In this document: positions 1 to 8,400 of the stretch, one piece after another | Layout: each line of letters starts with the position of its first letter | How positions within the stretch are numbered: position 1 is the first letter of the stretch | Assembly (NCBI RefSeq): GCF_001683795.1 | Contig: NZ_LIGX01000040.1 | Span: 1-64,000, forward strand | Reading direction: 5' to 3' | Source: Neoakkermansia glycaniphila | GTDB lineage: Bacteria > Verrucomicrobiota > Verrucomicrobiia > Verrucomicrobiales > Akkermansiaceae | Length of the DNA: 64,000 bases | Made by a program: the position numbers and the translations under genes | Notes under the pieces: generated by a model | Databases searched by the model: none | Told to the model about the DNA's origin: nothing | The model's input: the letters and a program-made list of their open reading frames with translations, nothing else

Positions 1-412
1 GCCATGGGAATCGCAGAGCGCATGCATTTTGCTTGTTCGGCCTCCTCGGGATTTACCTATTTGCTCATTTTTTTCCCCCTTTGGCTCCACATGCATATTG
101 ATGAACTCTTACAATTGTTGAGTCAATCATGAGCCATTCCGTATCCGCGCTACACGCGAGAGTGTTAAAAATTGTTTGCCAGACTCCTTTGCGGCTCCAT
201 CTCAAAAATCTTTTATGTACACTGTGCCATTTTCCATATTTCTCCGGAATATCTCTCCAACCACATCCTGTTTTTGCCTTGTATATGATAGCTTCGATGA
301 ACAACCGGTTGTCTTTGGCTGTACATCCAACATCCTGCTTTTTACCGGGAAGAAAATCCTTGATTCTTTCCCATTGGTCGTCTCTCAACTGATGCCTGAG
401 TGATCCGCTCAT
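1..412 (-). mobile_element. IS5-family (IS427-type) transposase, partial, in two frames
   Basis: The first frame (412 down to 65, 115 aa) has the N-terminal DUF4096-like part of an IS5-family transposase, with LRDDQWERIKDFLPG, GCGWRDIPEKYG and the catalytic-Asp segment MIDSTIVR. It stops just after a G5A7 run at 68-79. The downstream half continues in the +1 frame (EQIGKSRGGRTSKMHALCDSHG-like residues) and runs off the left edge. IS427-type elements often make a fused transposase by frameshifting at such a run, so this may be programmed rather than decay. No terminal inverted repeat could be fixed between 413 and 463. The element lies just past the 3' end of hamB. Confidence 0.8.
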
Positions 413-463
413 GCTATCTATTATAATCCATTCTCTTTAATTGTCGACAATATCTAATCAAAT

Positions 464-2578
464 TTAGATTTTATGTATAGATGTTATTCCATCATAAAAA
501 TATCTCAAACTGAATTCTTCGAAAGGATGTATATTTTTGATGCTATTCACCATCTTAGGAAATCCGATTCGATTGAATTCGTTTATAATATGATGTATTT
601 GAGTTTCCTCATTTTCTAAATCTATAAGTCCAGATGTCTGAATTTTTTTACTCAACATCCTAGGTAACCCATATTCTTCTAATTCGTATACCAATCTGGG
701 CAAAAATGCATGCGAAATTTTTGCAATAAAAGGACTAATGTCAACGTTATTGTTAAATATTTTCTTTTGAAGAAAGTTTATATCTTGCAACACGGATGGT
801 ATTTTAAAGGTTGATATTCTTTCTAATTCAAAGTATTTGTCGATTGTTATTTCATTTTTATGTAAAAAAGAGAGTATTTTAGGTATTGAGAGATGCCAAT
901 TTTGCGATATGGCTTTAATGTAAGCAACCATATTTGTATACGAAATTCCTACATTACCTACATAATTGAGGACTAAGAATAGATTAGATTTCCAATCATT
1001 CGGATTATTAGAATTTAGATATTTCATGCCACTCCACACACGAGGCCTCGATGTCATGTCTCGCGCAATATCCCTTAACGTATTGGGGCTAAAACTAGGA
1101 AGTGAATTTTCTTTAATGAGATTTCTATAGACACCTTTTCCAAGAATTGAATCCATTTCATCATTGAACGCTACAATTTTTATTATTTGATCTCTCGTTA
1201 ATTCTTGATCGAATTTTTCCGTATCTAGAGAATTAAGTAGATCTTCTGTAAATTCTAATTTCAATTCTGTAGCTTTTTCTTCAGGAGGCGCTTCTAACAA
1301 ATAAATTTTTCCTATAAAATGCCTAAACATTCTTCCTCCTCGTCCGATTATATTTTTGTAGGTAAAATCATTCAATTTAGGGCGTCCGTTTTTACTTGCC
1401 CAAATAATAACATTTTCTGCAGATGTATTCACACCCTCAATAATTGATGATGTTGATATTAGATTATCTAATCCTTTTTTTTCTTCAAAAAGCTTTACTT
1501 GAATTTGACTTAATGATCGATGTAATTTCCCATTATGTATTCCAACGCCTTTCTTTACTAACTTGTTTAGAATGTAATTGTTACCATAATTAATACAAAG
1601 CCAATCAGAAAAATAGTTCAACAATTTATTATCATTATCATCAAAATTATCATTAAGTATATTCGTTATTGTGTCTATGTTTGTAAATGTTCCTGCATAT
1701 ATTAATGTCTTTGTTTTTTTAGAATAGAGTATTTCTAAAAGTCGATCTTTTTTGAAATTTTCATCAGATGATGATGAGCTTTTAAAATCTTCTGATATTT
1801 CAGAAACTACTGTATTAAAATCAAGCTCTACAAATTCCATCCCTTTTGTAAATGGATTATCTTCTAACGATGAAAGAGAAAGGTTTGGAGCTAGGAAATA
1901 TTTTTGCTTGGCTATACTACCTAATTCTAGAATAGATTTCAGGAGAATTGGAGCTCTATCTTTATCGAATGATGTCCCTGCTTTGTAAAATTCATCTACG
2001 ATGAGAATGTCAATAGAATCAATTTTTCCGATATAGCTGATTGCTCTTTCTTGTGGAAATATAAATATATTATTTTTTGCTAATTCTATGCCTACATCAG
2101 GTGTTGTTATTATTCTATATTCATTTGAAAAACGTTTGTAAATTCTTCTCCTTGCTTCATCGGTTAATGCAATAGTTGGTACAATAATAACAACATTTTT
2201 TGGTTTTTTAATAGAAATAAAAGCATCTATAATAAAACTTTTTCCAAAACTTGTTGGGGCAGTTACTGCTATACTTTTACCTTCAAGGAGTTTTTTTAAT
2301 AATGAGGATTGTCCTCTATGAAGTGTTATTGGTTTTAGATCTCCTATATCTGCTTTAAAGGCTTCATATATAAATCTTTCTTGCCAAGATGCAGTTTGAG
2401 GTTGCAAATATGGATACAAACCAGTCTCTCTAATTAGATAATTAATTAGTGGCGTATATTCTATTTTATTTTCTTCTAGGTGATTTAATAATCTTATTAA
2501 TTCATCGCGAGCGTTTTTTTCTTGTCCTAATAAAATTAGGTCGTTGATATTTTGGCATTTTTCAAATATCGACTCCAT
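464..2578 (-). CDS. hamB: Hachiman defence helicase HamB
   Basis: 704-aa superfamily 2 DNA helicase, the motor subunit of the Hachiman anti-phage system, working with HamA in the cytoplasm. Visible motifs: LHRGQ near residue 87, Walker A APTSFGKS at 107-114, motif Ia VPTIALTDEARRR at 133-145, a DEFY motif II at 195-198, and motif VI GRGGRMFR at about 411-418. The DEFYKAG form is typical of Ski2-like helicases. The start ATG lies one base after the hamA stop, with GGAG about 8 nt upstream inside the hamA end, so the pair is translationally coupled. Base composition is strikingly AT-rich compared with the flanking chromosome and phage, a sign of transfer. The paired DUF1837-type gene makes the Hachiman assignment strong; an unrelated helicase-nuclease system is the alternative. 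Confidence 0.9.
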   Translation of the reverse strand: MESIFEKCQNINDLILLGQEKNARDELIRLLNHLEENKIEYTPLINYLIRETGLYPYLQPQTASWQERFIYEAFKADIGDLKPITLHRGQSSLLKKLLEGKSIAVTAPTSFGKSFIIDAFISIKKPKNVVIIVPTIALTDEARRRIYKRFSNEYRIITTPDVGIELAKNNIFIFPQERAISYIGKIDSIDILIVDEFYKAGTSFDKDRAPILLKSILELGSIAKQKYFLAPNLSLSSLEDNPFTKGMEFVELDFNTVVSEISEDFKSSSSSDENFKKDRLLEILYSKKTKTLIYAGTFTNIDTITNILNDNFDDNDNKLLNYFSDWLCINYGNNYILNKLVKKGVGIHNGKLHRSLSQIQVKLFEEKKGLDNLISTSSIIEGVNTSAENVIIWASKNGRPKLNDFTYKNIIGRGGRMFRHFIGKIYLLEAPPEEKATELKLEFTEDLLNSLDTEKFDQELTRDQIIKIVAFNDEMDSILGKGVYRNLIKENSLPSFSPNTLRDIARDMTSRPRVWSGMKYLNSNNPNDWKSNLFLVLNYVGNVGISYTNMVAYIKAISQNWHLSIPKILSFLHKNEITIDKYFELERISTFKIPSVLQDINFLQKKIFNNNVDISPFIAKISHAFLPRLVYELEEYGLPRMLSKKIQTSGLIDLENEETQIHHIINEFNRIGFPKMVNSIKNIHPFEEFSLRYFYDGITSIHKI

Positions 2579-2579
2579 A

Positions 2580-3506
2580 TTATACTCCTTGATAAAATTC
2601 TATATGTGAAACAAAGGAATTTACTATTGTTTCTTTACAGGGAACAGGAAACAATATTAAGTGAAATGAGATTTCAGCATATTTATGAATGTATGCCCCT
2701 AGTTTTTTTATTTGTTTTTTGAAATATGCCTCTGCTCGTTCCCTATGATACTCTGCTATTGAGTCTTTATAGTCTTGTGTTAATTCTTTAGATGATTTTG
2801 TTTTTTCGCATTCATGCAAAAGTAAAATAGGTATATGCAATTTTTGTTTTAGATTATCAATTGAATTTTTTTGATGCAGAAAATCAAGAACTTCTTTTCT
2901 TGTATTTTCATTCGAAATTAATCTGTCAATATCATTTATATTTGTTATAATAGTATTTTCTTTACGCAATTTTTCAGGATTTAATGAATTTTCTATGGAG
3001 CTAATGATTCTATCAAATCTGGCATTTTCAATGCTTGTATAAAATTTGGCTTCTCCAAACCAAATCGAAAAATTATTATCATTCTCTATTACTATGTGAA
3101 CACTATCTGCTCCTTTTGCATTGTCTTGTGGGTTTTGTTTATGGAAAATTTTTGGGACAACAGGCAATGCCTGATAGTGATGTTTCATGATACCATATAA
3201 AATAATTTCGGCCAATTCGCTCCCTTCTCCAATATTATCTTTATCAGTAAGTCGAAGATTTTTTGCGGCGGTCTGTAGTGTAGTATGAGGTTCGCCAATC
3301 AAACTTTCTCTTTCCTGACATGAAAGAGATGTTTCTGCAATATTATCCCAAATAAAATTTTGGAATTTTTTATATCTCCATTCGCCATTTTCAAAATCAT
3401 TTATCAGACTTAGAAGATTTTTATTACTTATTGGATTTAGTGATTTGTCAGTAACAATATTCGAGAAAGAATCATCTATTAAAATCTCAAAATTTAGACT
3501 GCTCAT
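2580..3506 (-). CDS. hamA: Hachiman effector nuclease HamA (DUF1837)
   Basis: 308-aa DUF1837-family protein, upstream gene of the Hachiman pair. In this family HamA is a nuclease of PD-(D/E)xK type released by HamB on phage or damaged DNA. The sequence shows the expected core: GEGSELAEIILYG near 93-105, an acidic D134 in KGADSVH, and E152-x-K154 in FGEAKFY. The ATG at 3506 has AGGG about 8 nt upstream. Codon and base use are AT-rich like hamB. The pair sits directly behind the 3' end of tRNA-Ser(GGA), which suggests an island inserted at that tRNA. Nothing in the reading frame looks broken, and the nuclease residues are kept. Confidence 0.9.
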   Translation of the reverse strand: MSSLNFEILIDDSFSNIVTDKSLNPISNKNLLSLINDFENGEWRYKKFQNFIWDNIAETSLSCQERESLIGEPHTTLQTAAKNLRLTDKDNIGEGSELAEIILYGIMKHHYQALPVVPKIFHKQNPQDNAKGADSVHIVIENDNNFSIWFGEAKFYTSIENARFDRIISSIENSLNPEKLRKENTIITNINDIDRLISNENTRKEVLDFLHQKNSIDNLKQKLHIPILLLHECEKTKSSKELTQDYKDSIAEYHRERAEAYFKKQIKKLGAYIHKYAEISFHLILFPVPCKETIVNSFVSHIEFYQGV

Positions 3507-3600
3507 AACATCCCTATACTATTACATATGATTATAAGATAACAAGAGATTTCAGAACCATACACGTTCATTTTTCCCCATTTCTTCCCCATGCCTCTAC

Positions 3601-3640
3601 AAACAAAAGCCGCAATATGCTCATTACGAATATATTACGG
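3601..3640 (-). terminator. Rho-independent terminator of tRNA-Ser(GGA)
   Basis: Arms 3632-3640 and 3610-3618 form a 9-bp stem (one G-U pair) on the minus strand, followed by CTTTTGTTT. It lies 12 bases beyond the tRNA 3' end. Confidence 0.7.
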
Positions 3641-3651
3641 CGTGAAATTAA

Positions 3652-3742
3652 TGGCGGACAGGGAGGGATTCGAACCCTCGGTACCCTTTTGGGGTACACA
3701 CACTTTCCAGGCGTGCTCATTCGACCACTCTGACACCTGCCC
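3652..3742 (-). tRNA. tRNA-Ser (anticodon GGA), CCA encoded
   Basis: Class II tRNA with a long variable arm. The acceptor stem GGGCAGG pairs with CCTGTCC, the anticodon loop is CTGGAAA, the T-loop is GGTTCGAATCC, and discriminator G is followed by encoded CCA at 3654-3652. It diverges from the tRNA-Ser(TGA) gene; the Hachiman genes lie past its 3' end. Confidence 0.97.
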
Positions 3743-3773
3743 GCTTAGGTTGTGTCGGTCGTTGACGGGCGGC

Positions 3774-3802
3774 ATACTACCTGCTTTCCTACATTTTGGC
3801 AA
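3774..3802 (-). promoter_or_regulatory. Sigma70-like promoter of tRNA-Ser(GGA)
   Basis: TTGCCA (3802-3797), 17-nt spacer, TAGTAT (3779-3774). The predicted start near 3767 is about 25 nt before the tRNA. Confidence 0.65.
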
Positions 3803-3950
3803 GTTTTATTTTCGTTTTTTTTCGGACCGTTTTTTCGGGAGGATGTGGCTCTTTTGAGATTTCTTCTTTTCGGGAGTGAATGCATGAGTATTCGCCAAAC
3901 AGGGTGATGGTTCATCCTGACATGCCGTGTGATGAAGTCCCTCTTCCTGC

Positions 3951-3979
3951 TTGACAGGGTTGCATCTTCTCGATAGACT
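3951..3979 (+). promoter_or_regulatory. Sigma70-like promoter of tRNA-Ser(TGA)
   Basis: A perfect TTGACA at 3951-3956, 17-nt spacer, TAGACT at 3974-3979. The predicted start near 3986 is about 23 nt before the tRNA. Confidence 0.65.
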
Positions 3980-4008
3980 GCGCGCACGTTATCCGCGTTG
4001 TTTTCTTC

Positions 4009-4098
4009 GGAGGAGTGCCAGAGCGGTTTAATGGAACGGTCTTGAAAACCGTCGAGGGGGTAACCTCTCCGTGGGTTCGAATCCCACCTCCTCCGCCA
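4009..4098 (+). tRNA. tRNA-Ser (anticodon TGA), CCA encoded; prophage attachment gene
   Basis: Class II tRNA. The acceptor stem GGAGGAG pairs with CTCCTCC, the anticodon loop is CTTGAAA, the T-loop is GGTTCGAATCC, and discriminator G is followed by CCA at 4096-4098. Its last 19 bases are the left copy of the prophage direct repeat, so the tRNA stays intact after integration while its 3' flank is now phage DNA. Confidence 0.97.
4080..4098 (+). repeat. attL core (19-bp direct repeat, left copy)
   Basis: aatcccacctcctccgcca, identical to 46543-46561. It covers part of the T-arm, the acceptor 3' strand and CCA of tRNA-Ser(TGA). Identity ends at 4099 (c) against 46562 (g). Confidence 0.93.
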
Positions 4099-4247
4099 CC
4101 TTTTTGAATAAGCTGAGAGAAGCCTAGTCGCTATCCCCTTGAAGGCGGAGCTTTTTTATTCCCAGCTTATCCCGGCTTATGCTAGATTGCTTGCGTAACT
4201 TACTACGTAACTTTTCGTAAAAGTTACGTACACGCAAAATCACAATC
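4099..4247 (+). promoter_or_regulatory. attL arm and integrase upstream region with inverted repeat
   Basis: Gene-free. It holds a perfect 11-bp inverted repeat with a 3-nt loop at 4205-4229 (acgtaactttt / aaaagttacgt), plus a further CGTAACTT copy at 4194. An 8-bp inverted pair ATAAGCTG / CAGCTTAT lies at 4108-4115 and 4163-4170. These could be integrase arm sites or an operator for int. The integrase ATG has no Shine-Dalgarno sequence. Confidence 0.5.
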
Positions 4248-5441
4248 ATGGCAAGCATCGTACAAAGAAAACGGCACTGGTATGCTCAGTTTACCGGAGA
4301 AGAAGGAAAGCGCCACACGCGAGCAACCGGAATCCTGATCAACCCCGACAAAAAGAAAGACGGCTACACCCCGGCAGCAGCCAAGGCAAAGGCCATCCTG
4401 ATCGCGGAAGAATTCGAAGCATCCGCCCGCGGCGAACGGAACGCCAGAAAAGCAGCGTCACGCGTCTATGAAATATCCGGTTCCGGAAACGACCGGACCA
4501 CCGAAACGGAATCCCCTTCCCTGAGTTCCTACATCGAAGAATACACCGCCAAAAAATCAGGCCATGCGAAACCGGCCACCATCAAGGCCGACGAACGCGC
4601 ATTCAATCAATTCATGGCCTGGGCCGGAATCTACAAAAAAGCGGAAGGCGGAAAAAACTGCCCCATCGACAAAATCACGAAAGGCGATGCCATGGACTTC
4701 ATTCATCAGCAAGCAAAGCGCGTCACAGGGGGAACAGTCAAACGATATTGTGCAAGCCTAAGCGCACTCTTCAGCGATGCCTTTGATCATGAAATCATCA
4801 ACAGAAATCCATTCTTGAAAATGGAACAGGCAAAAGTTCTTCGAGGAGATCCAGCAGAAAAGAAAGCATTCACCATGCAGGAAATCTCTCTGCTACTCGA
4901 AAAAACGCCAGACTGGGTATCACGCCTCATTAGATGTTCACTCTACCTGAATGGACTTCGGCTTGGTGACACGGCCATGCTGAAATGGAACCAATTCGAC
5001 TTCGACCGTGGCATTTTCATGGCTCGCCAGCAGAAAACGAATGGCATCGTCATGTTTCCCATACGCGAAGAACTTGCGGCCTACCTTCAGTCAATACGTT
5101 GGCATGAAACAGGAACATACGTCAACCCGCAAGCCGTCAAACTAATGAAATCCTTCAACACCGGCGCTCTCTCCCTCGAAGTCAATGCCCACATCAAAGG
5201 CGTACTTGGGACAATGTCCGCCCCCATGCAAAACCTCTCCGGAGACCGCCGCCGCGTCTCGCCCAAAACCTTCCACTCCCTCCGCAAAACGGCCGCCACC
5301 CTCATGGTCACAAGCGGAGTACCGGCAGAAGTGGCCCGCCACCTGACGGGCCACCGCTCGAACGCCATGCTCGGCCGCTACGTCGTCCCGGAAGCAGACA
5401 CCCTGGACGAAGCGCAGCACAAAATCCCGTGGATTGCCTAA
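4248..5441 (+). CDS. int: Tyrosine recombinase / prophage integrase
   Basis: 397-aa phage integrase that inserts and excises this prophage at tRNA-Ser(TGA). The N-terminal half has a SAM-like core-binding region (about residues 90-190). The catalytic set is visible in the C-terminal half: Arg in NGLRLGDTAML (about 238), H-x-x-R in FHSLRKT (about 342-346), HLTGHRS (about 365-371) and the Tyr nucleophile in MLGRYV (about 377). The stop codon overlaps the stop of the convergent giant ejection-protein gene by two bases (5439-5440), so transcription of the two converges head-on. The upstream inverted repeat at 4205-4229 may control it. Confidence 0.93.
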   Translation: MASIVQRKRHWYAQFTGEEGKRHTRATGILINPDKKKDGYTPAAAKAKAILIAEEFEASARGERNARKAASRVYEISGSGNDRTTETESPSLSSYIEEYTAKKSGHAKPATIKADERAFNQFMAWAGIYKKAEGGKNCPIDKITKGDAMDFIHQQAKRVTGGTVKRYCASLSALFSDAFDHEIINRNPFLKMEQAKVLRGDPAEKKAFTMQEISLLLEKTPDWVSRLIRCSLYLNGLRLGDTAMLKWNQFDFDRGIFMARQQKTNGIVMFPIREELAAYLQSIRWHETGTYVNPQAVKLMKSFNTGALSLEVNAHIKGVLGTMSAPMQNLSGDRRRVSPKTFHSLRKTAATLMVTSGVPAEVARHLTGHRSNAMLGRYVVPEADTLDEAQHKIPWIA

Positions 5442-8400
5442 TCGTCCCAGCCGCGAGAATGAATGAAATTCGTCACCGTCTTCACAGGATTCATCAGGGC
5501 GCTTCCCAGCAGCATGGCGCTTCCCACCGTCCCCCCGAAAGCGCCTCCGATCACGCCCACGGACGATGACAAACGAATGCTCTGTTTCACATATTCCCCG
5601 AAATCCCCTTCCTTGTCTCCGTCCATCATATCGATCATCTTTTCGACAGCCCGCCTCGTACCTCCTAAATCAACCACTCCACGCCCGGCCGAACCGACGT
5701 ACACCCCCATGTCGATATCCGCCAGCTTCAGCAGATAATCCACGCCGCCTTCCAGCATCTCCCCCACTAGGGGAATCCCGTTCAACGGCCCGAACGCCGC
5801 CGCAAAGACATACCCCAGCCAATCGCGCTTCTCCCACTCGTCGGGATCGTCTCGAATGAAATCCAGCAGAATGCCTACCAGCGTATTCAGGATCCCGTAG
5901 GCAAACCAGACCTGGACTGACTTCTTGTACTGCCCGCTGCGAAACAACGACAGGCACAAACCGGCCTTGTTGATATTCTCGCTCATCATGAACAGCACGG
6001 GCTTCGCAATCGAAGGCAGCCGGTTCCACAACTCAGATTTCTGCATCCAGTTCTGGGGCTGCGCCGCCATGTCGATGGACCCATGCACCCCGGCCCATCC
6101 CGCCAGATCGCAATCAGCTTCGCTCATCCCCTTGGCTTTCGCCCGGTTGTAATGGACATAGTACACGGCTGTCATGCTCATGGCATTCAGCCGCATGTCG
6201 ATATACTCCATCGGACTCATCCCCGCCTGCAGCATGCTCTCCACGGCATTCGCCTTCTCACCTGTCGGCAGCATCATCTGACGCTCGGCGAGTCCTAATT
6301 GCCCGCCGAATCGCGTTTGCATCTCCGGGCTGGCAAGCATCTTCTCCACAGTCATCGGAGTCTTCTTGCCCCGGATCATCGCCATCGCCTTCATCCATTC
6401 GGCAAACCCGATACTCGGATCCCCGGCCCATCCGTTCAGCACGGCGGAAGTCTGCCTCAGCATCGTTTCCAGCTTGAATCCGAGAACGGCATTCGCCTTC
6501 GCTCCATACAGCTTCCCGATCACGCGATCGGCCGCGCCAAGGCTCATCGCCCCGCGCACACCCATCGTCTCAATCATGGAGACCCAGCGCCTCAGCCGCT
6601 CGTACAGCTCTTCTCCCAGATGCACGGCCAGCACATTGGCAAAATCCTGATCGGACAGGAAAGCCCGCCAGTCGGACACAATATCCTGCGTAAACATCCA
6701 GTTGTCGGAAATCTCCGTGGCCTCCATGAACACGGACAACGCTCCACGCCTCAAATCCAGATCGTGATTGTGGAATGTCCTCACCTTCATGAACCCCTTC
6801 CCGCCGCCCTGCATGGCGCCCATCCCCTGCAGAATCTCCGCTTCCGCGCTCTTCATGCGCGCCACGTCGAACCGGGCGGCAAAGTAATTCTCCACCCTCG
6901 GGAAAGGCACGCCGTAGGTAGCCTCGTACACGGCGGCAATCCTGTCGCCCTGCTCCTTGAAAAGCTTCCTCAGTTCGTAGCCGAATTGCAGCACATCCTG
7001 CCCGATCCACTCCTTCAGCTTCCCGATCGTTTCGGCATCGAACCCCTGCCGCGCCAGCGTACCGGCATACTCCGCCTGTTCGCTCATCAGGATAATGTAC
7101 AGAGCCGTATCCTTCGAGGTCTCGAAGTTCTCCACCGTCTCCATCTCCCCCTCGTACTCCAGCCGCACCAGATTATCCGCCTTCGGAGGTCTCGGCTTCT
7201 TCATCGTCTTGCGCATCTCGTCCGTCGCCTTCTCGTACTCGTTCAGCTCCCTCCGGTATACGGCCTCCCGTGCATCGCGCTCCTTGCGCCATCTGGCCAG
7301 CTCCTCCACATCGCGCTCCGTCGGAATCGTGCGCATCTTCTCCATATTCTCGGAAGTCGGCTTCTCATCGGCCTTGGCTGCTGCCTCTTCCTGCTCCTGC
7401 CGGTAGGCCTCCCGCTCTTCCGGCGTCTTGTTCAGCCAGACATCCACCATCTGGGAAGCGATCTCCACCCGCTCCATGCGGATTCTCTGCAGGGAAATAC
7501 CCGTCTTGTGAACCTCCTTCAGCCTATTCATCGCCTTCCAGTTCTTCTTGCCGAGATACTGCTTAGCCAAGGCATGCACCTGTTCCACCCGCTGCCTGCG
7601 GGCGGCTGCGATACCCTGAAAAGCGGCAGCCTGCCGGGCCTGCATCAGCCCGGCCAGACCTTCCAGCGCCGGGTATTTTCTCAACTGCTGCAGAATATGC
7701 GGCATGCTCAGCAAGACACCGTCCATCGTCAGCGCATCCTTCAGCGTACTCTTCCTGTGCTTCGCCAGATTCACGGCATTGAAGGAAGGCCGCCCGCCGA
7801 AAAGGCGTATCGCCTTGCCGAGAATCCTTCTGGTTCTGGCCTGCCTCATATCGCGCACCTCGTCCCAGGCAAACCGTTCCTTCTGGATGAAAGAACTCAG
7901 CTCGGCATGCACCGCCGCCGCCTGCTCCATCGTCATATCATGCAGGGCGCCGAACAGAGCCAGTTCAGCCAGCCGGTCCTCGGCATCAGCCAGCTCGGAA
8001 GCTGTTCCCGCATCCTTCGCTTTCTGCACGGCTCCTTCCAGCACGCCAAGGGCTTCCTCCTTTTCTTCCTGCGTGTAGCTCATCAGCTTATCGATCTCCT
8101 GAAGCCGCCTGTACCCGGCTGCCGAAAGAAGCCCTTTCTTCTGGCGCATCGTCCGGCTGTCCACCTGCGGCTTCACCCGGTCAAGCAGCCTGTCGATTTC
8201 AACAATCACGCAATCGCGCCCCCAGCGGTTCAGCCTCTCGTCCGTCTTCTTCAAAAGGTGAGCCACCACTTCATGTAACCTCCGCTCGCCATACTCCTTC
8301 ACCATCTCCTCCAGTTCGCCTTCATCTATTTTCCCCCGCAGAGAATCCAGCTCTCTCGTCTTTTGAAAAATAATATCGCGTGTAAAGACAAGATCGCGGG

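Noticed and set aside
6299..8278. Long plus-strand open frame of about 659 codons, and similar frames across 8.3-14.7 kb
   Set aside because: They lie antisense to the giant and lysozyme-bearing virion genes, are rich in His/Pro/Arg/Leu, and have no family motif; they result from GC-rich codon use on the other strand.
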